Source of the DNA: Rhodospira sp.
GTDB lineage: Bacteria; Pseudomonadota; Alphaproteobacteria; Rhodospirillales; Rhodospirillaceae
Direction: 5' to 3'
NCBI GenBank assembly: GCA_028277295.1
Contig: JANQGN010000225.1
Location: 1 to 14,817 of the forward strand
DNA length: 14,817 nucleotides
Both the position numbers and the translations under genes were made by a program. This document shows, in pieces, positions 7,708 to 14,199 of the stretch (its first letter is position 1; each line of letters begins with the position of its first letter). Below the pieces are notes generated by a model. That model was given only the letters and a program-made list of their open reading frames with translations. It did no database searches and was not told the DNA's origin.

Positions 7708-7757
7708 ACGGGAACCGGCGGGACGGGGCGCGCGGCCGGCGCCCCGCCGGAACCCGT
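7708..7757 (-). other. Long imperfect hairpin between bufA and bufB
   Basis: ACGGG/CCCGT (7708-7712/7753-7757), CCGGC/GCCGG (7715-7719/7746-7750) and GGGGCGC/GCGCCCC (7725-7731/7739-7745) stack into one long stem. It has an AA/AA internal loop and a 5-nt one-sided bulge (7720-7724). It occupies most of the 118-nt gap between the precursor and enzyme genes. In the direction of bufA transcription no T-tract follows, so partial attenuation or 3'-end protection of a bufA-only message is likelier than full termination. That would give more precursor than enzyme, as is common in RiPP operons; this is inferred. Confidence 0.6.
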
Positions 7758-7776
7758 TTTCCGAGCCGTCCGCGCG

Positions 7777-8037
7777 TCAGCTCGACTTCGGTTCGGTGCT
7801 GCCACCCACCAGCTTGTCGCAGGTGCCCGCTGGAACGGCGATGAAGGCGTCACCCTGGCCGTCCACCTTGGACGTGCCGGCGCAGGACGAGGAAGCCGTG
7901 GCGCAGTCGTTTTGACCGGCCTTCACGACGCCGTAGCACTTTTCCATGTCGGCCGCGGCGGCGCCGGTCGGCGCGGACAGGGCGACGGCGGCGGCCATGG
8001 CGGCGGCGGCGAGGGTCAGGGTCTCGGTGCTCTTCAT
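7777..8037 (-). CDS. bufA: Bufferin precursor peptide, DUF2282 family (BufA1)
   Basis: This 86-aa secreted precursor starts with an Ala-rich signal peptide (about residues 1-29, MKSTETLTLAAAAMAAAVAL then a probable AAAA-D cleavage site). The mature peptide of about 57 residues carries exactly four cysteines at 34, 45, 52 and 73, in EKCYGV, NDCA, SSCAG and PAGTCDKLVGG; this is the DUF2282 pattern. In characterised bufferins two cysteines become thiooxazole rings, made by BufB/BufC, and the peptide binds copper in the periplasm; a disulfide is thought to join the others. By position Cys45 and Cys52 are the likely modified pair here (inference). The start at 8037 follows AGGAG at 9 nt. It is the first gene of the operon and is divergent from a copper-exporting ATPase. 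Confidence 0.92.
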   Translation of the reverse strand: MKSTETLTLAAAAMAAAVALSAPTGAAAADMEKCYGVVKAGQNDCATASSSCAGTSKVDGQGDAFIAVPAGTCDKLVGGSTEPKSS

Positions 8038-8391
8038 GAGGTGTGTCTCCTGGATACGTGGATGGGGGTCTGGACTCGGGGCGTGGACACCTCCGTGTTG
8101 GCGGCGGGGGCGTCCGCGCCGGACGTCCCCGCCACAGGACCACAATGACCCAGTAAAATGGTCGGGTAAAATTCCATTGGGCCATTCATTCCATAACCAA
8201 TGGGTATCGCCGCTGGACGGATGGTCCCATTGTCTCCACCTTAGGACCGGCGGCGCAAAAAGGGTGAGCCGTCCGCCAGGGTGCGCTGATCCACGTCCTC
8301 GCATGGCCTTCGACGGCGCGTTTGGCGACCGTTGGCCTTTGGGCGGGGGATCGGGGCAATCGGGATCACGAGATCGCGGCCAGGAGATGAC
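8038..8391. promoter_or_regulatory. Divergent intergenic control region between buf operon and copA
   Basis: This 354-bp stretch without a gene must hold the promoters for bufA (leftward) and copA (rightward). Its flanks are as GC-rich as the rest of the window, but about 8140-8240 is clearly AT-richer and full of CCATT/AATGG repeats. TAAAAT occurs at 8154-8159 and 8167-8172 and could be a -10 box for the rightward gene (ATGACC at 8145-8150, 16 nt before the second copy). No convincing consensus promoter, CueR-type operator (ACCTTCC/GGAAGGT with a short spacer) or riboswitch was found. In Caulobacter, bufferin genes are under an ECF sigma factor; the GTAACC-type box I recall for it is not seen here. 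Confidence 0.5.
8153..8232. repeat. Cluster of CCATT/AATGG repeats, candidate operator
   Basis: AATGG or CCATT occurs at 8157-8161, 8174-8178, 8182-8186, 8199-8203 and 8227-8231, with further CCAT/ATGG at 8191-8194 and 8221-8224. Within this lie an exact inverted repeat CCATTGG (8174-8180) / CCAATGG (8197-8203) with a 16-nt spacer, and a direct repeat GTAAAAT (8153-8159 and 8166-8172) with a 13-nt period. Such density is not expected by chance in DNA this GC-rich. It may be a binding site for a regulator acting on bufA and copA. Confidence 0.45.
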
Positions 8392-10629
8392 ATGGACACC
8401 ACGCCATCCGACCGAACCGCCACCGTCCACACCATTGACCTGCAGATTTCCGGCATGACCTGTGCCGCGTGCTCTGGCCGCCTGGAGCGGGTGTTGGCGC
8501 GGCCTTCGGGCGTGCGCGCCGCGCGCGTGAACCTGGCGACCGAGCAGGCGCGGGTGGAGGTGGAGGGCGATGGCCCCACCGTGGACGCGTTGATCGCCGT
8601 TGTGCGCAAGGCCGGCTTTGATGCGCGCCAGGCCGAACCCGAGGCCGGGGCCGGCGCCGCCGATCGTCTCGACATGGCGGGACGCGGCGACCGCCGCGAC
8701 CGGATCGATCTGGTGGTGGGCATGGTGTTCACGCTGCCGCTGCTGGCCGAGATGATCGCGATGTGGGCCGGGCTGCCGTTCCATCTGTCGCCGTGGCTGG
8801 CGCTGGCGCTGGCCACACCGGTGCAGTTTTTCGCCGGCCGCCGGTTCTACGCGGGCGCCTGGGCGAGCCTGCGCGCCGGCGCCGGCACCATGGATGTGCT
8901 GGTCGCCCTGGGCACCTCCGCCGCCTACCTGCTCAGCGCCGTCCGCGTGCTGACGGGGCAGGCCGGCCAGGGCCTCTATTTCGAGGGCGCGGCGGTGGTC
9001 ATTACCCTGGTGCTGCTGGGCAAGCTGCTGGAGGGGCGGGCCAAGGGATCGGCGGCGGCGGCCATCCGGTCGTTGATGCGCCTGCGCCCCGACGTGGCCC
9101 GCGTCGAGCGCGGCGACGGCGGCACCGAAGAGGTCTCTTTGGCCGAGGTGATTGTCGGCGCCGTCGTGCTCGTCCGGCCGGGCGAGAGCCTGCCGGTGGA
9201 CGGCACGATCCTGGAGGGCGAGAGCGAGATCGACGAAAGCCTGGTGACCGGCGAGAGCCTGCCAGTGGCGCGCGGTCCCGGCGAGCCGGTCATCGGCGGG
9301 GCCATCAACGGCGGCGGACTGTTGCGGGTGCGCGCCACCAGCCCCGGTGGACAGGGCACGCTCACCCGCATCATTCGGCTGGTGGAGGACGCCCAGGCCA
9401 GCAAGGCCCCCGTGCAACGCCTGGTGGACCAGGTGGCGGCGGTGTTCGTGCCGGTCATCGTGGCGGTGGCGGCGCTGACCTTCGTTGCCTGGTGGGGTCT
9501 GGCCGGGGACGCCGAGGCCGGCTTCGTGGCCGCCGTGTCGGTGCTGGTCGTGGCCTGCCCCTGTGCGCTGGGGCTGGCGACGCCGACGGCCATCATGGTG
9601 GGCACCGGCCTGGCGGCGCGGCGCGGCGTGCTCATCAAGGACGCCGCCGCGCTGGAACGCGCCCATCACGCCGACACGGTGGTGTTCGACAAGACCGGCA
9701 CGCTCACCGAGGGTCGGCCGGCGCTGGTCGAGGTGGCCGTGTTGGAGCCGCATCTCGATGAAGGCCGCCTGCTGAGCCTGGTGGCCAGCGCCCAGCAAGG
9801 CAGCGAGCACGTGCTCGCCCGGGCGCTGCTGGCGGCCGCCGAGGCACGCGGCCTGCCCTTGCGGCCGGTCTCCGAGTTTCAGGCCCGGCCCGGGCGCGGC
9901 GTGGTGGCCATGGTCGAGGGCCGGTCGCTGCTGATCGGGTCGCGCCGGCTGATGCTGGAGGCCGGCCGGGCGCGGGAGGGCGATGCGGTCGATCGTCGCG
10001 CCGAGGCCCTGGAGCGGGGAGGACGCACCGTGATCTGGGTGGCCGACCCCGACGGCCCGGTGATGGGGCTGCTGGCCCTTGCCGACCCCATCAAGGGTGG
10101 GGCCAGGGCGGTCGTGGACCGATTGAGGGAAATGGCCGTGCGGCCGGTGGTTCTGACAGGGGATTCCTGGTCCGTCGCGCGGTCGGTGGCGGTGAGCCTG
10201 GGGATCGAGGACGTGCGCGCGGAGGTGCTGCCCGAGGATAAGGCCCGGGTGATCGAGGGCCTACGCGCCCAGGGCGGGGTGGTGGCCATGGTCGGCGACG
10301 GTCTCAACGACGCCCCCGCCCTGGCCGCCGCCGACGTCGGCGTGGCCATGGGAACGGGTACCGACGTGGCCATGCACACCGCCGGCATCACCCTCATGCG
10401 CGGGGACCCGGCCCTTCTCACCGTGGCCTTGGGGCTATCGCGGGCCACCTATGACCGCATCCGGTTGAATCTGCTGTGGGCCTTTGTTTACAACGTAGCG
10501 GCCGTGCCGGCCGCCGCGCTGGGACTGCTGACCCCGGCCATGGCCGGGGCGGCGATGGCGTTGTCCAGTGTCAGCGTGGTGACCAGCTCCCTTTTGCTGC
10601 GGCGGTCCCGCGCGGCGCGGGGTTCTTGA
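8392..10629 (+). CDS. copA: Cu(I)-exporting P-type ATPase (P1B-1, CopA)
   Basis: This 745-aa pump would move Cu(I) from cytoplasm to periplasm using ATP. One N-terminal heavy-metal domain with GMTCAAC (21-27) is followed by membrane helices. The actuator has TGES (286-289), the transmembrane metal site is CPC (389-391), the phosphorylated Asp is D433 in DKTGT, the hinge motif is GDGLNDAPAL (635-644), and the end carries YN (700-701) and MALSS (722-726). The last two helix motifs mark Cu(I)/Ag(I) specificity. The nucleotide-binding SEHPL motif reads SEHVL (471-475), with Val in place of the near-invariant Pro. The ATG at 8392 follows AGGAG by 5 nt; an in-frame ATG at 8332 lacks such a site. 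It is divergent from the bufferin operon, and a deacylase gene follows after 17 nt. Confidence 0.95.
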   Translation: MDTTPSDRTATVHTIDLQISGMTCAACSGRLERVLARPSGVRAARVNLATEQARVEVEGDGPTVDALIAVVRKAGFDARQAEPEAGAGAADRLDMAGRGDRRDRIDLVVGMVFTLPLLAEMIAMWAGLPFHLSPWLALALATPVQFFAGRRFYAGAWASLRAGAGTMDVLVALGTSAAYLLSAVRVLTGQAGQGLYFEGAAVVITLVLLGKLLEGRAKGSAAAAIRSLMRLRPDVARVERGDGGTEEVSLAEVIVGAVVLVRPGESLPVDGTILEGESEIDESLVTGESLPVARGPGEPVIGGAINGGGLLRVRATSPGGQGTLTRIIRLVEDAQASKAPVQRLVDQVAAVFVPVIVAVAALTFVAWWGLAGDAEAGFVAAVSVLVVACPCALGLATPTAIMVGTGLAARRGVLIKDAAALERAHHADTVVFDKTGTLTEGRPALVEVAVLEPHLDEGRLLSLVASAQQGSEHVLARALLAAAEARGLPLRPVSEFQARPGRGVVAMVEGRSLLIGSRRLMLEAGRAREGDAVDRRAEALERGGRTVIWVADPDGPVMGLLALADPIKGGARAVVDRLREMAVRPVVLTGDSWSVARSVAVSLGIEDVRAEVLPEDKARVIEGLRAQGGVVAMVGDGLNDAPALAAADVGVAMGTGTDVAMHTAGITLMRGDPALLTVALGLSRATYDRIRLNLLWAFVYNVAAVPAAALGLLTPAMAGAAMALSSVSVVTSSLLLRRSRAARGS

Positions 10630-10646
10630 CACGAGGCCCGATCATC

Positions 10647-11177
10647 ATGCCCCTGCCTGCCGTCTGTGCCCCCCTGTTCTCGTATCTTGAGCGGCTGGGC
10701 ATCGCCACCACCACCGCCGAGCATCCGCCCGTGCACACCGTGGAGCAGGCGCGCGCCACCTACGACGCCATTCCCGGGGTGCACTGCAAGAACCTTTTCC
10801 TGAAGGACGCGAAGGGAGCGGTCTTCCTGGTGGTGTGTCCCCACGATCGGGCGGTGGACGTCAACCGCCTGCATCGGCGTCTGGGGGACACCGTGGGCGC
10901 CAGGCGGCTGTCGTTCGGCAAGGCCGACCTGCTGATGGAGGTGCTGGGGGTGGAGCCGGGTTCGGTCACGCCGCTGGCCCTGATCAACGACACCGGCCGG
11001 CGCGTGACCGTGATCCTGGACGCGGCGATGATGGCCGCCGAGGTCGCCAACTATCACCCGCTGGTGAACACCGCGACCACGTCGATCCGCACCGCCGACC
11101 TGCGCCGCTTCCTGGACAGCCTGGGGCACGCGGTCCACGTCGTGGACCTGGCGGCCCTCGCCGTCGCGGAGGCGTGA
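10647..11177 (+). CDS. Aminoacyl-tRNA editing deacylase, ProX/YbaK (prolyl-tRNA synthetase-associated) family
   Basis: This 176-aa single-domain protein matches the free-standing editing domain that hydrolyses mischarged tRNA, most likely Ala-tRNA(Pro) (ProXp-ala type). Family motifs seen are EHPPVHTVEQA (25-35), GVHCKNLFLKD (44-54, with the conserved Lys48 and Asn49), GSVTPLALINDT (105-116) and NYHPLVNTATTSI (135-147). The ATG at 10647 has only a modest GAGG (10633-10636) ten bases upstream. The gene lies 17 nt after copA on the same strand and may share its transcript. Its end is only 16 nt from the convergent methyltransferase gene. Exact substrate specificity is inferred from the family. 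Confidence 0.88.
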   Translation: MPLPAVCAPLFSYLERLGIATTTAEHPPVHTVEQARATYDAIPGVHCKNLFLKDAKGAVFLVVCPHDRAVDVNRLHRRLGDTVGARRLSFGKADLLMEVLGVEPGSVTPLALINDTGRRVTVILDAAMMAAEVANYHPLVNTATTSIRTADLRRFLDSLGHAVHVVDLAALAVAEA

Positions 11178-11193
11178 GGCGGCTCTGATCCGT

Positions 11194-12039
11194 TCACCCC
11201 GTCCCATCCCGCATGGCCTGGGCGCGGCGGCGGCCCTCGGTGAAGGCATCGGCGACGGGCGTCTCCGGGTAATCGGTCGCCAATCGCGCCGTGATCCGCG
11301 TCGACAGGGCCTCGTCGGGTAGCCGGCGCACCGTCCAGGGCATCAGCAAGGCGTCGCTCAGGCGGGCCGCCCATGCGCGGTCGGTCATCGCCTTGACGAG
11401 TCCGAACAGGTTGTCGCCGGCCTCGGCCGGGTGCACCCGCAGCTCCGCGGGCATCTGATCGCGGAGGATCTTTGGCCCCACCCCGCGGGCCGAGCGCGGC
11501 TTGCGGAACAGGCTCAGGTCATGACACAGCAACAGGCCCCCCTCGGCCACGCGCGGCCAGACCATGAGGGCGTCCAGGGTCGGCCAGGGGTGCTTGTGGT
11601 CGGCGTCGATGAAGGCCAGGTCGAAGGTGTTCGCCGCCGCGTCCGGCAGGTCCGCCAGGTCGACGGTGGTCACCCCGGTGACCAGGCGCACGCCCGGGGG
11701 GATGGCGCCGCTGTGTTCCGCCAGGATCAGCCAGCCGGTGGGCCGGCTCTCGTCGGCATAGAAGCGGGCGTCCAGGTCCATGGCCAGGAGGCGCGGGGTA
11801 TCTCTGGACCCGGCGGGTGTCGCCGGTATCGCGCCGAGGGCGGTGTATAGCACCAGGGTCGACAAACCGCTGGCCACGCCGACCTCCAGCACGCGACGGG
11901 GCTGGCGGCGGCGGATCAGACCGGCCAGGGTCACGGCCTCATCCTCGGAGATCTGGCCGTGGCCGCTCTGGAACAGGCGGCGATGCAGGGCGCGGACAGC
12001 GTCCTCCGGGGGGGGGACGGGCGCCGACGGGCCGGTCAT
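11194..12039 (-). CDS. Class I SAM-dependent methyltransferase (Methyltransf_24-like), substrate unknown
   Basis: This 281-aa protein has a Rossmann-type methyltransferase core. Motif I is VLEVGVASGLS (50-60), a second acidic strand is LLAMDLD (84-90), and the characteristic FDLAFIDADHKH (139-150) is followed by GGLLLCHDL (167-175). These fit O-methyltransferase-like enzymes of the Methyltransf_24 group that act on small molecules or sugars. The C-terminal 60 residues carry no motif recognised here. The ATG at 12039 shares its A with the stop of the upstream small membrane gene (TGATG), so translation is probably coupled. It is the last gene of a run beginning with bacteriochlorophyll genes, but no known pigment-pathway methyltransferase matches it clearly. 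Confidence 0.82.
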   Translation of the reverse strand: MTGPSAPVPPPEDAVRALHRRLFQSGHGQISEDEAVTLAGLIRRRQPRRVLEVGVASGLSTLVLYTALGAIPATPAGSRDTPRLLAMDLDARFYADESRPTGWLILAEHSGAIPPGVRLVTGVTTVDLADLPDAAANTFDLAFIDADHKHPWPTLDALMVWPRVAEGGLLLCHDLSLFRKPRSARGVGPKILRDQMPAELRVHPAEAGDNLFGLVKAMTDRAWAARLSDALLMPWTVRRLPDEALSTRITARLATDYPETPVADAFTEGRRRAQAMRDGTG

Positions 12040-12341
12040 CAGGACCGTCCGGACGGCTCGCGAGCGAGACGGGAGGCCGACCGCCAGCGCCACGTCAGGT
12101 CCGCCAGGTGCCCAATCAGGGCCGCCACCAGGCCGGCGGCGACCCAGGGCCAGTCCCAGCCCCGCAAGGCCGCGCCCAGGGCCACGACCAGGGCGGCGCC
12201 AGTCAGCAGGTTCAGGAGAATGCCCCAGGGCAGGCCCGGCCGCCCGACGCGGCGATGAAGCCAGGCCAGACCCACCGCCTCCACCGCCACCAGCACCAAC
12301 AGCAGATCAGCGACGCGGCCCGACTCGTACAGGGATTGCAT
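12039..12341 (-). CDS. Small three-helix membrane protein of unknown function
   Basis: This 100-aa product was not recognised. It has three hydrophobic segments, about residues 11-28, 39-59 and 64-80, with basic loops between and after them (HRRVGRPG, RWRSASRLARE). It is Trp-rich toward the end (GWDWPWVAAG, LTWRWR). The start at 12341 forms TGATG with the tspO stop, and the stop forms TGATG with the methyltransferase start. Reading is open further upstream but would run through tspO in another frame. These double overlaps, the membrane-protein character and the basic tail support a real gene. A role linked to TspO or pigment metabolism is only suggested by position. Confidence 0.7.
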   Translation of the reverse strand: MQSLYESGRVADLLLVLVAVEAVGLAWLHRRVGRPGLPWGILLNLLTGAALVVALGAALRGWDWPWVAAGLVAALIGHLADLTWRWRSASRLAREPSGRS

Positions 12342-12889
12342 CACCTGCCGGAAACCATGGGGAAGGGGCCATTCAAGTCGACCACGGCCCAGTTCATGGT
12401 GCCGGCGAAGGTGACCCACGCCAGATAGACCATCATCAGCCATCCGGCGGTGCGGTCGCAGCGGAAGCTGATCACCGTGAGCATGGCCACCGACAGCCAC
12501 AGCACCGCCACCTCGTACAGCGACCAGTCCGGCCGCTGCATGGTAAAGAACAGGAAGCTCCAGAGGATGTTGATGACGGCGCTGGCCAGGTGGGTCCAGA
12601 GCAGCCAGGCACGCAAGCCGGTGGAGGGCGCCCGCTGCCAGGCCAGCACCGCCGAGGTGCCCGTAAACAGATAGATGATCGTCCAGCCGATGGGGAAGAG
12701 CCAGTCCGGCGGCTTGAACCAGGGTTGCCGCAGGGCGTCGTACCACTCATCCAGCACGGTGAGCTGGTCGCCCACGCCACCGACCACCAGCACCACCAGG
12801 AGAACCACCAGGATCGGCTTCCACAACGGGCCGCCCAGACCCCGCCGGGCGTCTGGGGCCGTGTCGAGGATTTCGGTCGTCGTCGTCAT
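12341..12889 (-). CDS. tspO: TspO/MBR (tryptophan-rich sensory) membrane protein
   Basis: This 182-aa protein has five hydrophobic helices (about 24-42, 64-84, 95-117, 123-142 and 148-168) and the family hallmark WYDALRQPWFKPPDWLFPIG (49-68). It also has NILWSFLFF (107-115) and a late NW pair. TspO is an outer- or inner-membrane tetrapyrrole-binding protein; in Rhodobacter it dampens photosynthesis gene expression in response to oxygen. The ATG at 12889 is preferred, with GAGGGTGA nearby at 12895-12902; an in-frame TTG at 12919 would overlap bchP. It lies 13 nt after bchP, placing it in a bacteriochlorophyll operon, rather than between crt genes as in Rhodobacter. Confidence 0.92.
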   Translation of the reverse strand: MTTTTEILDTAPDARRGLGGPLWKPILVVLLVVLVVGGVGDQLTVLDEWYDALRQPWFKPPDWLFPIGWTIIYLFTGTSAVLAWQRAPSTGLRAWLLWTHLASAVINILWSFLFFTMQRPDWSLYEVAVLWLSVAMLTVISFRCDRTAGWLMMVYLAWVTFAGTMNWAVVDLNGPFPMVSGR

Positions 12890-12902
12890 GGGTTCGTCAC
12901 CC

Positions 12903-14093
12903 TCATGTGGGTTTGACAAGGCCCAGCAGATGGGCGGTGTCCTTCAGGAAGATGCGCAGATGCGCCATCGGGCTTTTTCGCTTCAACGCCTTTTCCATGT
13001 AGGCTTCCCAGGTCAGGCGCTGCACATCCTTATCAGCACAGATGGTCACGAAACGCTCGCGGCGCTTGTCGTTCTTGTACCAGAAGTCCTGCATGATGCC
13101 GAGAATCCAGAACACCCGGCCATGGTCCTTGAGGAACTGTTTGCGGGCATTGGCCAGGGCCCCGGCCTTGCCGGTGCGCAGCATTTCATCGACGGCCTCG
13201 GCGGCCATGCGCCCACCGGCCAGGGCGTAGTAGATGCCCTCGCCCGAGGATGGCGCCACGCATCCGGCGGCGTCGCCGGCCAGCAGCACGTCCTTGCCGT
13301 TGTCCCATTTCTTCAGCGGCTTCAAGGGGATGGGGGCGCCCTCGTGGCGCAGCGTCTCCACGTCCGTCAGGCCGGCGCGGCGGCGCAGCTCGGCGGTGGC
13401 GCCGCGCAGGTCGAAGCCCTTGATGGCCGTGCCCATGCCGACGCTGACCGTGTCGCCATGGGGGAACACCCAGCCGTAGAAATCGGGCGAAATGACACCA
13501 TCATAGATCACGTCGCAGCGGTCGGGCAGGTAGTCGGCGCCGCTGTCCGGGGCCGGGCGGCGCACGATCTCATGATAGGCGTGCACCAGCCGCTTGGACT
13601 CGGACTCGGGGATTTCCTGCCGGCCCACCGCCGAGCGGGCGCCGTCGGCGCCGATCACCGCGCGCGCCTTCACGCGGATCTCGGTCTCGGCGTTGTCGTT
13701 GGGCCTGTAGACAACGATGGGGCGGCCGTCGGCCTCGCGCTCGATGCGCAGGTAGGTTCCGGCGCGGCGGTCGGCGCCCGCCTCGGCGGCGCGTTCCCGC
13801 AGCCAGGGGTCGAAGTCCTTGCGGTCCACCATGCCCACGTAGCCGCTGCCGATGGGCATGTCTACCTTGCGGGCGGTCGGCGAGATGATGCGCGCGCCCG
13901 TGACGGTGGTCACGAGGCGCGACTCGGGGATCTCGAAATCGCGCATGGCGCGCGGCGGAATGGCGCCGCCGCAGGGCTTGGGCCGCCCCTCGCGGTCCAG
14001 CACCATCACCGCGCGGCCCTTGCGCGCCAAGTCCAGCGCGGCGGTGGCGCCCGCCGGCCCGCCGCCCACGACGATCACATCCACCGTATCCAT
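12903..14093 (-). CDS. bchP: Geranylgeranyl diphosphate/bacteriochlorophyllide reductase BchP
   Basis: This 396-aa FAD flavoprotein reduces the geranylgeranyl tail of bacteriochlorophyll to phytyl. It shows the FAD-binding GGGPAG (10-15), the family motif KPCGGAIPPR (39-48), GADGARS (148-154), ISPDFYGWVFPHG (201-213), LAGDAAG (271-277) and PSSGEGI (281-287). These closely match Rhodobacter BchP by recall, and the length agrees with the family (about 390). The start at 14093 places the GGGPAG strand in the usual position and has GGTGGA nearby. An in-frame ATG at 14120 would add nine residues and cannot be excluded. It follows a PucC-like carrier gene by 106 nt, as in the classic bchG-orf428-bchP order. 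Confidence 0.95.
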   Translation of the reverse strand: MDTVDVIVVGGGPAGATAALDLARKGRAVMVLDREGRPKPCGGAIPPRAMRDFEIPESRLVTTVTGARIISPTARKVDMPIGSGYVGMVDRKDFDPWLRERAAEAGADRRAGTYLRIEREADGRPIVVYRPNDNAETEIRVKARAVIGADGARSAVGRQEIPESESKRLVHAYHEIVRRPAPDSGADYLPDRCDVIYDGVISPDFYGWVFPHGDTVSVGMGTAIKGFDLRGATAELRRRAGLTDVETLRHEGAPIPLKPLKKWDNGKDVLLAGDAAGCVAPSSGEGIYYALAGGRMAAEAVDEMLRTGKAGALANARKQFLKDHGRVFWILGIMQDFWYKNDKRRERFVTICADKDVQRLTWEAYMEKALKRKSPMAHLRIFLKDTAHLLGLVKPT

Positions 14094-14199
14094 GGGTTCC
14101 ACCAAGACCTGTTCCCCCATTCGCGTTGTGTTTTCGGCCGGGGCGCCGTCCGGTGTGTCGGGGCGCGCGCCGGATGCTGCTCGCGGTATCGGCCCTTGC

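Noticed and set aside
7659..7853. Upstream in-frame ATG for bufB at 7853
   Set aside because: It would overlap bufA and add a low-complexity Arg/Ala/Pro stretch not seen in the family. GGAGGT before 7658 supports the shorter form.
8231..8268. CACCTT...AAGGGTG as a CueR-type copper operator
   Set aside because: The half-sites are imperfect and 16 nt apart, whereas CueR sites have close half-sites within a 19-nt promoter spacer.
8038..9810. Open frame extending bufA upstream through the copA region on the - strand
   Set aside because: The precursor needs its signal peptide at the N terminus, and the ATG at 8037 has a good ribosome-binding site; the extension is antisense to copA.
11178..11193. 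Terminator between the convergent deacylase and methyltransferase genes
   Set aside because: The gap is only 16 nt and contains no stem-loop.
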